Shown in pieces: positions 12,744 to 28,696 of a DNA stretch of 64,000 nt. Position numbers and translations under genes: made by a program. The number at the start of each line of letters is the position of its first letter. Position 1 is the stretch's first letter. Source of the DNA: Epinephelus fuscoguttatus (lineage: Eukaryota > Chordata > Actinopteri > Perciformes > Serranidae); NCBI RefSeq assembly GCF_011397635.1, contig NC_064754.1, forward strand, positions 34,712,043 through 34,776,042, read 5' to 3'. The notes beneath the pieces are model-generated. The model saw nothing but the letters and a program-made list of their open reading frames with translations, made no database searches and had not been told where the DNA came from.

Positions 12744-13336
12744 TAACTTATCTTTTAATTTGACAACTGTTTATCATACTGGTCATAACATGCTGCAGCA
12801 GAACATTTTTACCTCATTTGTTAGTGGAGAATTTTTAAAAAGGCATGCAACATTTATTAGTTTCTTTTTATCGGCTGTACCCATGTATAATGTTATTTTA
12901 TGTGAATATTATATCTTCTTGTGAAGGACTATTTTTATGTTCTAAAGGAAATAATGGTAGGATCTGTAAAGATAGATTGGAGATAAATGTAGCTTAGCTT
13001 TCCTGTTATAAATATGGCAAGCTTGACAGTCTCCAGTTTAAAATAAAAAGTCCTTGTACATACACTGTTGGGCCGACATCACATCACACACTTTGATAAT
13101 GTTTCACCAACATGGCTGCTTGGTCTGCGTCAAAGTGTCTGACCCACTGGCATCCAATTCATGTTTTTGTTCTGTTTTTGTTTTTTTTGTATTTCCCCTA
13201 GTGCATATTTTTGTCATATTGTAAAGCTTTTAATAAAAAAGGAAACAACAAGAAGTTTTCCAACTGTTTTCTTCCTCCTCTCTTTGCCCGTCTCTGTAGG
13301 TCTCATAACAACAAACTACAGTCAGCAGCCTCTTAG
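2843..13336 (+). CDS. bptf: Nucleosome-remodelling factor subunit BPTF, C-terminal part (seven coding exons)
   Basis: Largest subunit of the nuclear NURF (ISWI) remodelling complex; it reads histone tails. Exons 2843-3068, 3316-3647, 4367-4540, 4998-5190, 5860-5944, 9417-9603 and 13300-13336 join in phase and give the last 410 residues after a split Arg codon. In order these are: a basic Lys/Arg-rich helix (from MIVCNQ), an Ala-run plus Gln/His-rich stretch, a Lys-rich basic patch, a first PHD finger ([13 protein letters not shown] to CVECK), a second PHD finger ([13 protein letters not shown] to CPQC) and a bromodomain with a WPF shelf and the acetyl-lysine-binding Asn in RYYNPSD. The second PHD keeps the Tyr and Trp positions of the H3K4me3 cage ([14 protein letters not shown]). 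The tail [11 protein letters not shown] closely matches the mammalian end. The N-terminal bulk lies left of the window. The introns hold only repeats. Identity is from recall of the family. Confidence 0.97.
4367..4540 (+). other. bptf: Possible cassette exon completing the first C-terminal PHD finger of bptf
   Basis: This 174-nt exon is 58 codons long and is entered and left in the same phase, with a G completing a codon before FYIGCD. Including it gives two tandem PHD fingers. Skipping it joins the TPYDETK half of finger one to the [11 protein letters not shown] half of finger two and gives a single intact finger. The canonical human protein, as I remember it, has the single-finger arrangement, so regulated skipping is likely. 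No transcript evidence is available here. Confidence 0.7.
5969..6009 (+). repeat. (CA)n microsatellite
   Basis: About 20 CA units, starting 25 bases after the splice donor of the bptf exon 5860-5944. CA repeats just downstream of a donor can act as splicing modifiers; that role is inference here. Confidence 0.95.
6741..7709. mobile_element. Non-autonomous hAT-type DNA transposon with perfect 8-bp target duplication
   Basis: The element begins TAGGGATGTGCC and ends GGTGCATCCCTA, so its ends are imperfect inverted repeats. It is flanked on both sides by ATTAACTG (6733-6740 and 7710-7717), an exact 8-bp duplication typical of hAT insertion. Near both ends there are repeated ATTCGG motifs. No transposase reading frame is present. 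Inside are an exact 22-bp tandem duplication (7243-7286) and a TTTA-rich tract (about 7313-7341). It lies in the bptf intron 5945-9416. Confidence 0.85.
7725..7880. mobile_element. Fragment of a fish DNA-transposon-like repeat
   Basis: The segment contains paired, roughly inverted phrases of the type TTTGGTCTGC and GCGGACCAAAC, a pattern I associate with short dispersed repeats in percomorph genomes. It lies just right of the hAT element and its boundaries are approximate. Confidence 0.45.
9705..10310. mobile_element. Probable short DNA transposon in a bptf intron
   Basis: The left part (GTTCATACTGCAGAC) and the right part (reverse complement GTTCAGACTGACGGCCC) are weakly inverted, and the internal text resembles dispersed percomorph repeats. 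There is no coding potential. Boundaries and family are uncertain. Confidence 0.35.
11325..11965. mobile_element. Cluster of degraded transposon fragments
   Basis: Three pieces adjoin. About 11325-11470 is an AAAGGAGCCGTATGCAACAT-type repeat. About 11500-11620 is a GC-rich stretch of alternating CCCGAGCCCG-like words. About 11885-11965 reads on the minus strand as GGGCTGCACGGTTATGGCC, the usual start of a common fish hAT-like element. All lie in the bptf intron 9604-12292. The boundaries are approximate. Confidence 0.45.
12703..12741 (+). repeat. (CA)n microsatellite
   Basis: About 20 AC/CA units inside the putative alternative 3' UTR of bptf. Confidence 0.95.
13042..13047 (+). terminator. 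bptf: Candidate polyadenylation signal of the alternative bptf end
   Basis: AATAAA in an AT-rich context, upstream of the canonical last exon. It would serve transcripts using the terminal exon that starts at 12293. Another AATAAA lies at 13232-13237. Confidence 0.4.
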
Positions 13337-14061
13337 CTCCCTCCTAAAAATCCAAGTGTCAAAAAGACAAGCCTTGTGAATGATTAAGCCCCGTGGTCCA
13401 AGTCAGGCTGCATCTGAACCTGAGCCCTCTCTGACGGAGAGCATGCTCCCAGCTGAAAATCAGCTCGCACTGGTGTCAAAGCGCCCAACCTCCAACACGG
13501 AGAGAAAAGCCCCTTTTCATCCAAAGTGTCTTTGGGACGTAAAGGCAGAGAAGTCCTACCTTCAGACCAGGAGACAGGGCAGCCGCGGACCCTGCCTGGC
13601 AGCCTGCTTCATCCCAACCAGCCGTTCCTACCAGTGCATCCCATCCATGAGAGGAAAGGTCCAGATGGGACACGCAGATAAATTTGATAAGTTGGCTGGT
13701 TGGATTTTCAGTGGTCAGTCCGGTTGTCACGGCAGCAGCGGACTCGTAAAAGAGTTGTGTTCTTTCTGTAACTGATCACTATTTTTGTGTATCCTATATA
13801 GCAAAGTGTCAGCTTTGATCTTCCCACCCAGAGGTGCAACTTTCATTTCATCCTGTCAAATTTTAATGACACAAACATCCCATTTAAAGCTGAGACCAAC
13901 ATGGAAATGTTCATGAGGTCAAAATGAAAATGCCCACTTTATACTTCACATGTGGCCAATGGCAGGCTTCACACCCATGTACAGTACCTTCAGTTTCATC
14001 TCATATTTAACGCCTGTATGCCTGAAAGCTACGGAAGCCCATTTCCAGCAGTGTGATTTTT

Positions 14062-14067
14062 AATAAA
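14062..14067 (+). terminator. bptf: Candidate polyadenylation signal for the canonical bptf 3' end
   Basis: First AATAAA after the canonical stop at 13336; it gives a 3' UTR of about 0.75 kb. A further AATAAA at 16800-16805 follows another AT-rich, single-copy-looking stretch and could mark a longer 3' UTR. The sequence alone does not decide between them. Confidence 0.35.
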
Positions 14068-14094
14068 GAAAGTTATTTAACTACATCAAAACAA

Positions 14095-15062
14095 TAACTT
14101 ATATCAAACAAATTACTTTGTATTGTCTCTTGGTATTTTGAGATGCCAAGTCACTTTGAGATAAGTCATTATTTTGAGAATGTTTCCCATTACTTTAAGA
14201 TAAGTAAGTCATTATTATTATTTTGAGAAAGTTAATTAATTTGAGATACTAAGTCATTTTTAGCAAGTTTCTCATTGTCATTATTTTTGGAAAAGTTTCT
14301 TATTATTGTGAGACAGTAAGTCATTATTTTGAGATACTAAGTCAGCTTAAACAAGTTTGTCATTATTCTGAGATACTACCGTAAAACTTTAATTAAAGGC
14401 CTAGTCCCAATTTAATGCCCAGCCCCTTTTACTAGCCCAATATGGCTACACATTTTGACAAAGGCCAGTCTCAGTTAGAGGCCTGGTCTGGTTGCCAAGC
14501 AGTTCATGCTTTTATAGAAGTTTTTCAGATGTATTGAAAGGGGTTGTTCCTTGATTGCCCTGTAAGTTATTTATATTCCTTTAGTCCATAAGGGTCCTCA
14601 GATCAAAAGAATCAAAAGGGTTTTTCATTAAAACGATTCCAAGTTGTGAGTATTGTTTTCACAGGATAAAGTGGTGTGTCGGTATGCCAGGTGCAGTAAT
14701 CCTTGAGTGCCGTAACTCTCTCTGATGCACTGTTTGTCGGAGCTAGATCAAATAAATGATTTTAATTGATATAATATCTGAAGCCTAATTTTTATACAAG
14801 TAGTATTCATATTGGTTTAAATGAACAATGTGATAGTATTTTCTGAACTTTGATGAGCAACAGTTTTGGGTAAAAGGAATTAAAGGCCTGTCCCAAATAT
14901 AGGCCTGTTGATTCCAGTGATTTATGCATAAAATAGCCCAGGCTATTAATTGAAGTTTTACAGTAAGTCATCATTTTTATGATATGTCATCATTGATATG
15001 TTAACTTATGATTTGAGGTAAAGGAGTCATTTTGAGTCAATTTCCCATTATTTTAAGATACC
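14095..15062. repeat. Degenerate minisatellite-like array (GAGATACTAAGTCATT-type units)
   Basis: Recurrent phrases TTTGAGATA, TAAGTCATT and GTTTCTCATTATT repeat with drift from about 14095 to 14376 and resume from 14964 to about 15062. The array is split by the inserted element at 14379-14963. Confidence 0.7.
14379..14963. mobile_element. Short TA-inserted DNA transposon (Tc1/mariner-type target site)
   Basis: The left end is CCGTAAAACTTTAATTAA and the reverse complement of the right end is CTGTAAAACTTCAATTAA, so the inverted repeats are near identical. TA flanks both ends (14377-14378 and 14964-14965). Deleting the element restores GAGATACTAAGTCAT, the unit of the surrounding array. It is 585 bp and has no transposase frame. 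Confidence 0.8.
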
Positions 15063-17666
15063 CATTACAATGAGTTGCAGGACCTCTTTTTTTTTTTCCT
15101 CTCTCATTACACGGGCAGAAATGGGCTTCCAAAGTAAGCAGCATTTTATTGGGTCTGCAGGAACTAACGTTGCTCTTTGTCCCCCACCTGATAAAAACAG
15201 CCCCACTGAAGCAAACCAGTTTTCAGATCTCAGGCGCAGTGTCACCATCCGTCTTTCACACTTCACTGCACCGTTACTTTGACTGTATCCTCAGTTGCAT
15301 AGCCCTGCACGAAGCATGAAGCAGCCTCATAAAACCCACTCTGCGGCACTTTTCACTGTACATTCCCTGTCACAGTAGCCTGATGCTGAGATGCTCCGTT
15401 TGTATTAGAAGCTAGATTTCTGAAGTTCATTGTAGGATTAACATCACCACATAAAGACAGCATTCACTCAAGTAATTCAAGGGGTCTTCATTTTGTCCGA
15501 GGGCTGTCGTGTTAATTTCCAGAGGAAAACACCCAGGACAGACCATCTCACCCACCACATCCTGCCCCTCCTCTGACCTTTTACCATTTAGTGTTCCTCT
15601 GAAATGCAAGTGAAGAATGTTAACTAGCTCTGTGCTCCTTTTAAACTTGACCTTTTTGAACGGGGTCAAGGACAAGAAGGGAGAAAGCGAGACTGTTAGG
15701 CCTTCAGGGAAGGTGAGACTTTTACGAGGCTTAACTAACCCACATGTACTGTACCTTCCATACACGCACTGTCTCGTCACAAGCTCTTGTTTCTGTCAGT
15801 GGCTGAGTCTGTAAGTCTCTCTCCCCTTATCTATCAGCCACTTCTTCCAACATATTTCATTGAAGTTGACAGGTTGGCTCACATATGTCTCTCAACTCGC
15901 CCTCAAAGCATGGTTAAGTAATTGGATAATGGACTTTTCCACTCAGCATCAACTCAGTTATGTTGCGGTCTGCGGCAGCATGTCTGGGAGTAAACTTTGA
16001 GTGGGGACTGGGGAGTCTTTGTACCGTGGGGTTTGTATGAAAATTTTATAGCTGCATTTTTAGCATATTTGGGCACATTTTTGTAATCGGTGATTATCAG
16101 TTTTGTAGGAGGGGAGCAGTCATGAGACACAGTTGTCTTTAAGTTGTTAAAAACTCTTTAAATTTAGGCAAATGTTTCCATTTCAGTCATTAAGTTTTTT
16201 TGTGTGTGTTTGCAGAGTTGAGAGATAATGTAGCTGCTGTCTTCTTTACTGTGTTTGTGTGTCTTTCACACAAATGTCCGTCACTTTGTAATCTGATGAT
16301 GATGTGTTTCATCCACTGTTTGTAATCTCTATTGTATATTATGGCTGTCCAAATATGTAGAGATGAAAGATTTTTAGAGCAGTAGAAACTTTTATTTTTC
16401 ACTCTTTGAACCAGCAACTAAGCCCGCCTGTATATTTTAACTGTCTATTTTTTCTCTTTAATTGAAGTGAACTCTACATTTTAGGTGAAATTGCCCTTTA
16501 TATTAAAAGTGCTGCATATTGTGAGCATAAAGGTTTTGAATGGGGGTAGAGTGACACAGTTAACTCTTGTAAAGAGTTTCTTTTTTTTTTTTTTGTAAGA
16601 AACCAACCAGTTCAACATAACTTCTATATTGACATTGCATTTCTTGTATTATTTATTCATATCAATGAAAAGTTCTCAGTTTTTTTTAGTAATGTTGAGG
16701 AAACGTAACTGCAGATAAAAAGTACTCTATGTTTTTAACTGATTGTGGCAACTCCGAAGAGATTCTCTTTTGTACTTGATAGGACATTTCATCCTAGATA
16801 ATAAAAGTAATGTTTTTGACACGAGATTTCAGAAGAGTTGTGTTTTCTTTGATTGTCTCTGCTCATGACAGACACGCTGCAGAGCGGTTTTTCTAACTTC
16901 ATCATACAGGCCTGTCCAAGTTTGTCAGTGTGCATTGTACTATCATACAACGTGTGCACTTTTTTTTACCATGTATTTACTTTTAGAACACTTTCAAGAG
17001 CTGACATCATGAAGTGTTTTACAATAAAAAAAAATTATGTATAGCAACAGAAATATAATACAGACTGCAGAAAAGTTAAAACAACAAACAGAAATAAGTG
17101 ACAAATATATGAAAAGACAAGTGTTAGAGTGGATCTTAAGGTGTCTGCAGGTGACTGACCCTACAGAGCTCTAAAAGTGATCACAAACATCTTATATGAA
17201 CTTCTGAATTTGATGGGGAAGCAGGGTACAGACATCAAGCTCAGTGTCTCACAAGACCGTTTTGAGGACCCCATCAAAAGGTAGGGAAAAGCTGTTTGGA
17301 CCATTTCAAAGTGACCCAGGGATGTTTTGCTAAGGCAGGTGAAGAGGGAGTTACAACTACCGAGACGGGATGAAATGAACACATGAATAATCATCTCAGT
17401 CTCAACGGGCCTGAGCCTCAACTGGGGAAAAAAACAAGTGTGAATCACACACAAGATATTGGTCAAGAGTCAGGGTCTGGTCCATGCAGATTTTGCACAG
17501 AACATTTAACAGCAGGGGAAAGAAAATCGAGACCTTTCATTACCGTCAAGACGAGGCTGGCTGGCTGTGGCAGAACTGACATCTGTTTTGTCCGTGTTTG
17601 AGAAATTTTCTGCCATTTTTTTGAAGAAGTTAGGTAGGTATGTAAAATGGAAAAATGATCAGGCTT

Positions 17667-18025
17667 AAAGGAGCAGTGTGTAGGATTTTGTGGCATCTAG
17701 TGGTGAGGTTGCAGATGGCAACCAGCAGAATATCCCTTTCCTCATCCCTGCCTTTCCAAGCCTGTAAGAGAAGCTGTAGAGGCCTTCAGGCAACATAGAA
17801 ATGTAAAAGCCCTCTCTAGAACCAGTTGTTGGTTTGTCCGTCCTGGACTACTGGCAGGCTCCATGGAAGAGAACCTGCTCCCTATGTAGATATAAATGGC
17901 TCATTCTATGCTAATGACAACACAGTGGTTCCTAGTTTCAGTTATATATTCACAACCAAAAACATACTTATGCATACTGTATTCCATTTCTGGCAATAAA
18001 TGCCCCCAAAATCTGTACACTGCTT
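17667..18025. mobile_element. Dispersed percomorph repeat
   Basis: It opens AGGAGCAGTGTGTAGGATTT and continues through text (GGCATCTAGTGGTGAGGTTG, later CTCATTCTATGCTAATGA) that I recognise as a very common short repeat of spiny-rayed fish. There is no coding content, and the boundaries are approximate. Confidence 0.6.
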
Positions 18026-18329
18026 CTGTAAGTCAGATATAGAATTGAGTATCATCTGCATAGCAGTGGCAGGAAATATCTTTACTTAAATGACATACTA
18101 TTAGGCATCCCTGTGGTTCATGGTGGAGTTGAGAGCCCCATCATGAACTGCAACATGCCTTATTAAAGTCCCGCTGGTGACTTTTTTTGCATCTTTGTTT
18201 TTCTAACGTCCTGTAAACTCTACTACTGTCTGTTTAAAATGTTTAGAAAAGCCCAAAACTGCCCCAAAATGGACTTATCTGCCCGAGGAGAAGCATGCAC
18301 AAGGCTCCTGAGTTTCAATGTAGTTTTAA

Positions 18330-18871
18330 AGGGACAATTCACCCAAAAATCTAAAATACATATTTTTCTTCTTGCCTGTAGTGCTATCTATCAGTCTAGA
18401 TTTTTTTGGTGTGAGTCGCCAAGCATTGGAGGTATTGGCTTTAGAGATGTCTGCCTTCTCTACTGTTAGCTGATCGAACACCACTGAGTTAGCTTACATT
18501 GCAGCTCAGCTAGGAAGGACGCCATTAATATTTATATCTTGCAATGTCACAAGCACGAGCCTCTCATAGGTAGATGCGTGCTTCCCTCTGCACAGTGATA
18601 ATGGCTGGTGGGTGTAGTGTGGTAGAAACAAAATTCTTCCTTCATCAAACTGCTCACAACAAGGTCTGTGGATTATCTGTGGAGTAATTGGTCATGATTT
18701 CTGGGAAGAGACATTGCTGTTGGGTTTTTCAAATGCACCACAAGCCAAGTGCCATCTAGTTCCATTATATTCGAGACAAGGCAGACATCTCCAATATCTC
18801 CAACACTCGGCAACTCACACCAAAACCATTTAGATTGATAAGTATTTTTGATTTGGCAGTGAACTGTCCCT
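18330..18871. mobile_element. Fold-back TTAA-inserted short transposon
   Basis: It is flanked by TTAA at 18326-18329 and 18872-18875. The left end is AGGGACAATTCACCC and the reverse complement of the right end is AGGGACAGTTCACTGCC. The inverted similarity runs inward for well over 100 bp, for example GGTGTGAGTCGCC against GGTGTGAGTTGCC. The TTAA target suggests mobilisation by a piggyBac-like transposase. No protein is encoded. Confidence 0.7.
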
Positions 18872-19916
18872 TTAAGACCTATTGTTTACATGTACATGCA
18901 CATACATTCATGTATTTTTTAGAATAAATTGGCGCCTAATAAAGTATCAACACACTAGTCATTAACAAATACAAAGACTGAGAGAGGGGGGGTTCTGTGG
19001 GGACCCACAGCTCATTTTTCTCCTGGGGCCCCTCAGTGAGATAATCCAACACTGCACATCAGGTTCAACCCCCATGTCAATTATCTGAAGCTTTAACAGA
19101 AAAGTGTGTGTGCGCTTGTGAGTCCTGAACAACAAGGTCATGACCCCCAACACATTCATACAAACTCTTCCTGTGATCAAATTACGATATGACACATAAA
19201 AGCCACCTCTGAGGTTGACCTTTCACACTCCTCTCACACCCTTCTTTCTCACCTCCCTTTCTTAACTCCCCACTCAAACCGCTAAATGAATCCAGAGGCT
19301 CGCATGGACGCTGCAAGCGCCGCAGATGGCCACAAGCCCCAAGTGGTGTAAATCCACCACCCATCGGCTCCTTCTCTCGCTCCCCCCTTGTGGCTTGGGG
19401 GCTATCACACAGGAAGCAATTTAGAGACGTTCCCACCTCCCTCTCCTCTCTCCCCGCTTTCTCTCCCTCCTCCTTCTCCTCCTTTACATCCTCTGCGATG
19501 AGGAATGTCCTCCCGCTGCGATAGTAGCCAAGATGTGGAGCAGGCTCCTGTTTCCTGCCCGCCTGCATCTGTTCCCTCCAGCGCTGATCCCAGATAGAGG
19601 CTTCCTCGAGCCTGGGAACCAAGCGGCCGAGCTGACAGACGGACAGAGGGGGAGAAAAGAGGCTTAGCCCTGCCTGCCTCGACGTCCAAGTTCCCAAGTC
19701 AGTCTCCCCTCCCGCAGGCCAGACAGAGACCATGGTTGTTAAACTCTAATTAGAGCGTCTTGCGTTGGGGGCTCCTTCCCATGCAATCACTGGGAATGAT
19801 AATGAGGATCGATGTTTCAGTCAGTGGGCAGATGTATGTGATAGCGCTGGTGAAGGCTTGGTTTAAAGACAAATAAATTCCTCACAGGCTCGTTGAGTAC
19901 AAAACAAATATACATT

Positions 19917-19922
19917 TTTATT
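19917..19922 (-). terminator. Polyadenylation signal of C17orf58
   Basis: TTTATT on the plus strand, AATAAA on the minus strand, about 1.55 kb downstream of the C17orf58 stop codon. It is the best placed signal for the end of this gene. Confidence 0.5.
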
Positions 19923-21475
19923 GGGTTTGTGTATGGTAAAGCAATGTAAGCATTCAGTGCAAGTTTTCCCTTTCATAAGAAGCATGAGCTCGGGGTCGTA
20001 CTACAATCAAGCCAGGGATTTCTGATTAAATAAGAAGCTATCCCTTTAGAAAGACAGACCCAACATCCCCTCTCCTGCTTCAATCCCCTCCCTGTGTCAT
20101 TTTACATAACCTCCTCTATTTCTCCTCCACCTTGCCCCCATCTCCCTCCTCCTCTGATCTTGCCTACACTTTAAATGCCCCCCTTCTTGGAGGACGTGTT
20201 TGCGTGTAAGCAAGAAAACAAGGGCCGTCCCAGAGAGGAGCTGTGACGGAGGCACTTTTTCCGAGTCATGTGTCCAGGTGCGGAGAGGATCAGATTCCTG
20301 CGATTAGATTTATGGCTTAGTCCCTACAACAACACACCCCCTCCTCATTCAGCAAGGCCCCTTTTGATGTCCCAGTCTACTTGGGCAGATATTTCATCGT
20401 GGACACATAATTAAAGTTAGGAAAATAAGCCGCTCTCATGACAAGCAAAGGTCCTGTGCTCACTCATTCCCTCTCTCCCTTTTTCTCCCTCCTCCTCCTC
20501 CTCCTTGTTTTCCACCGAGGTTTGTTGCTGCTTTTTCAGGCCCTTCATTCCCTCCCTTTGGTCCTTGTAACAATAATAGTGCATTTCCTGCCTACCAATA
20601 ACAACCACAGTGACAACATGCATGGGACTGAGCATTACAAAACAACACTGTTTGGTGCAGTACAACATTTTGCATTCATATCAATTTAGAAGCATCATTG
20701 ATTAATCATAGGAATCAACATGATTATTGGAAATATTGGGTTTGTATTAAGATCCAAGGTTCTAAATGTACTGAGCAGCTGCCATTATTTGGAAAAGCCA
20801 GCATGCTTGTCTTGAAAATAAAGTTTCTCTTTGATGTTGTGTAAAAGTATTGATTTCTGTTTTTCAACTGATAAAAACGGGGGCATGCTTTTAAAAGCAA
20901 CAAGGACAACAACATTTACCCGATAATCTTACCTGTATGCATGTTCATATGTGTGCTTGGATTATAGTGGGGATAAAAAGGTTGACTGCAGCACAAATAT
21001 TGGCTTGTTTAACAAAAACACGCTAACGTAAGTGCTGGTACAAGATGATAAAATATACCCATTCTTCAGATGAGCCAAATATACCTTTTAACGTGAGCCA
21101 ATTGAATTAGTTTAGGGACTTCATGAACCAGCCATGAATGAGGAGTTTGAGTGGAGTTGCTATTTTGGGAATAATAAGGTTGGGGACACTCTTGTTTGAC
21201 GCCCCAAACGTTACAAAGTAATCATGGAAAATCCATTTAAATGAAGATGCTTGTGTTTTCTATCAAAGAAACCACAAGTCAGGAACTTTACAGAGGAGTA
21301 AAAAAGATAAACCAGGTTTAGGATACATCATAGCAGTCCGTATGAAAATAAATCCATGCCTTCCGCAAAATGTCTTCTGTCTTGCACAATACTGAGGGGT
21401 TATTAGTTACGATCAGTTCAGGTAAGCTGCAATGTCTCTTCCCCTGCAGCAGGGGGCCATAGTCCTATCTTTGGT
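19923..21475 (-). other. Presumed 3' UTR of C17orf58
   Basis: The stretch between the stop codon (21476-21478) and the AATAAA at 19917-19922. It shows no repeat that I recognise and several purine/pyrimidine-rich tracts, consistent with a long 3' UTR. The extent rests on the polyadenylation signal only. Confidence 0.45.
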
Positions 21476-26659
<5,184 letters not shown>

Positions 26660-26730
26660 CCTGGATGTTCAGCTGGATGTTCAGTGTGGACACATATGTT
26701 AAGGTCTGCCTCACAGAGGGGATTCCTGGG

Positions 26731-26739
26731 ATTTTTATA
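26731..26739 (-). promoter_or_regulatory. TATA box of C17orf58
   Basis: The minus strand reads TATAAAAAT about 75-80 bases before the start codon at 26659, which puts the expected transcription start near 26705 and gives a short 5' UTR of about 45 bases. No CpG-rich promoter is seen, which suggests tissue-restricted rather than housekeeping expression; that last point is inference. Confidence 0.6.
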
Positions 26740-27748
26740 CAGCCGCTCAGGAATGAGATGGGATGTGGTGGAAAGGGAGCTGGTGGGACGTCCCTAACAC
26801 AGAAATAAACACTGTGATATTACACTCCTTCCATTCATAAATGGATTCTAAAAGGGCTCCTGTTGTTGTTTACACTGTAAGAGGGGAAATGCTGATCTGG
26901 TGAGATATTCTTTGTTCTCTGTTTTTGTTTGTTTATTTTACAAACTAGGATTTTATCTTACAGGACACAGGGTTTACCTTCTGGTATGTGTTATCCAACA
27001 GAATGTTTACAGTCGTCTGTGTGGATGGTTTACTTGCATTTTTGCTGGGTAATTTTATAAAATATCCTCCACTCCAGGGCAAATGATAGCAACCTTTCTG
27101 CTGACATCAGCCCGCCTTGATGAGAGGTGGAGGTGACGGTGTACCTGAGTGTATTCAATATCAATCAGTCTTCACTCCCCTCTGGTGGTCACATGCAGGA
27201 ACTGCGACACATCATTAACTGTCAAATTAACAATTTCCGGACCTATACTTTCTAAATACAGGCACCAAAGTAAAGCAATCTGAAAATAACACAAATGAAC
27301 GCTTTTATTATTCATTACAAGAACAAAAAATACAGTGGAGCAGTCATAAAACATACAAGAATGATTAAATATTGCTGCATCTTGTAGAAACAGCATTCAA
27401 CAGTTTAATATTATGAAGATATATTGAAAAAATAATTTTAAAACGACAGGTAAATACAAAATAATTCATATTTGTAGAAAGACAAAGGTAACAAAACTAA
27501 TCAAATAGTGACATACTGACAGGCTGACTGAGATTATGGTCGACATTAATGAGTTTTTTTCAATAGTTTTGACTTCTTCTACTGTATCAAGAAAATATTT
27601 ACCAGAAGTGTGATTACTTGCTATCATTTCTGCATTGATACTTTTTTTTGACGCAATTAATGTGCTGCAATCTTCACAATGACCACAGGAGGGCAGTGAA
27701 GACTCGTGAGTCTAAACACTCTCAGGTCACCTGTCACCTCAACCTGTC

Positions 27749-28262
27749 ACTGGCTCCGTTTACACTGGGTATTAACATGGGCTTTGGGTGAGCCAATCAC
27801 AAGAGGACAGCCAAGACACATAGCTGTTCACACCTGTGCCTATCACACTTCTCCGACTGACAACCTGTGTTCAGATGTCGTTGCTGCATCACCTGTATAG
27901 TTTTTATATCCACACTTTTGCTAGCTGTCATGTCAGCGGTTGTTTAAGACCTATTGAAAACATTGCTGTCAGCAGATTTCAACATGTCTCCTTCCACAGG
28001 GCAAAATGATGGATAGTCATGCAACACTTCGCCCAACTCTACATAAAATGGGTAAAGTTATGAGCATTTGTCCACCGTCGCCAAAACAACCATCATGTCC
28101 TGCATTGGTGTAGTCCTGGTTGGGGACGCATCAGGATGGGGCAAGTGGTCTTAGATTGGCTCACAATGCATCTTGGTGGTCATTTACACTTGTATTTAGC
28201 ACTGACTTCTTGTGACCGGATCAGCCAAAACACATGTTAACATCAGGTCTAAACAGGGCCTT
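27749..28262. mobile_element. Short inverted-repeat DNA transposon
   Basis: The left end is GGCTCCGTTTACACTGGGTA and the reverse complement of the right end is GGCCCTGTTTAGACCTGATG; both then run into TTAACATG. No coding frame and no clear target duplication. This type is common in percomorphs. Confidence 0.6.
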
Positions 28263-28399
28263 TAAGACAAGCTCATGTTAATTTTGTTGGCTCCATTTCG
28301 TCAGTATAAATAATGCTAGTCTGCCTTGATGCTTGGTGGGTTAAAGCTCATTAATACTTCCTTTATTTAATTAAAAAAATCTGTTCATTTCAAACATGT

Positions 28400-28692
28400 A
28401 GTAACCCTCACTGCCCACGTATATCCTTGCATCCCTTATGTTGACATAGATTTACACTGGGTGGCACTCAAGGTCAGAGTCAAGAGTTTCTGACAACAAC
28501 AAACACGGCGAAGGTGGAGGAGGTCTATGTTGTACCTTTGAACGGGGGCAGCGTTGGAGACAGTGGTGGTCTGTGAGGCCATGAAATATCCATGAAATAT
28601 ATTGCGACATGTGGTCGGAGAATTTTTTCGTCTGTGTCTGTGAGCTTTCAGAAGACTTGCAGAAATACAGATGAAATGAATTCAGAGTACGG
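28400..28692. repeat. Dispersed repeat, copy 1 (partner at 59.9-60.2 kb)
   Basis: It shares GGTGGAGGAGGTC, GGCAGC, GGTGGT.TGTGAG and GAGCTTTCAGAA in the same order and spacing with 59900-60240, and includes AACAAACACGGCGAAGGTGG. Probably a short DNA transposon family, but the termini are unclear. Confidence 0.55.
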
Positions 28693-28696
28693 ACAT

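Larger units (their letters stand above)
12293..13065 (+). other. bptf: Alternative terminal exon and 3' UTR of bptf
   Basis: A strong polypyrimidine tract and CAG acceptor end at 12292. Spliced to the donor at 9603, this exon adds the codons Leu-stop (TGA at 12297-12299), so the protein would end KASRL directly after the bromodomain. The next 750 bases look like a 3' UTR and reach AATAAA at 13042-13047, with a second AATAAA at 13232-13237. The canonical acceptor at 13299 lies just downstream. This is inferred from splice signals only. The (CA)n at 12703-12741 lies inside it. Confidence 0.5.
13337..19900. other. bptf 3' UTR and intergenic spacer between convergent bptf and C17orf58
   Basis: After the bptf stop there is a presumed 3' UTR up to 14.1 kb or 16.8 kb, then spacer. 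The transcription units converge, since C17orf58 ends near 19.9 kb on the other strand. The spacer holds a degenerate GAGATA-type tandem array interrupted by a TA-inserted element, a dispersed repeat at 17.7 kb and a fold-back TTAA element at 18.3 kb. The open frames at 19182-19733 (minus) lie in a pyrimidine-rich tract and show no family motif, so I do not call a gene. Confidence 0.6.

Noticed and set aside
19182-19733. 183-residue minus-strand open frame
   Set aside because: It lies in a pyrimidine-rich tract with an overlapping second open frame, no family motif, and a position past the C17orf58 polyadenylation signal. Openness is explained by composition.
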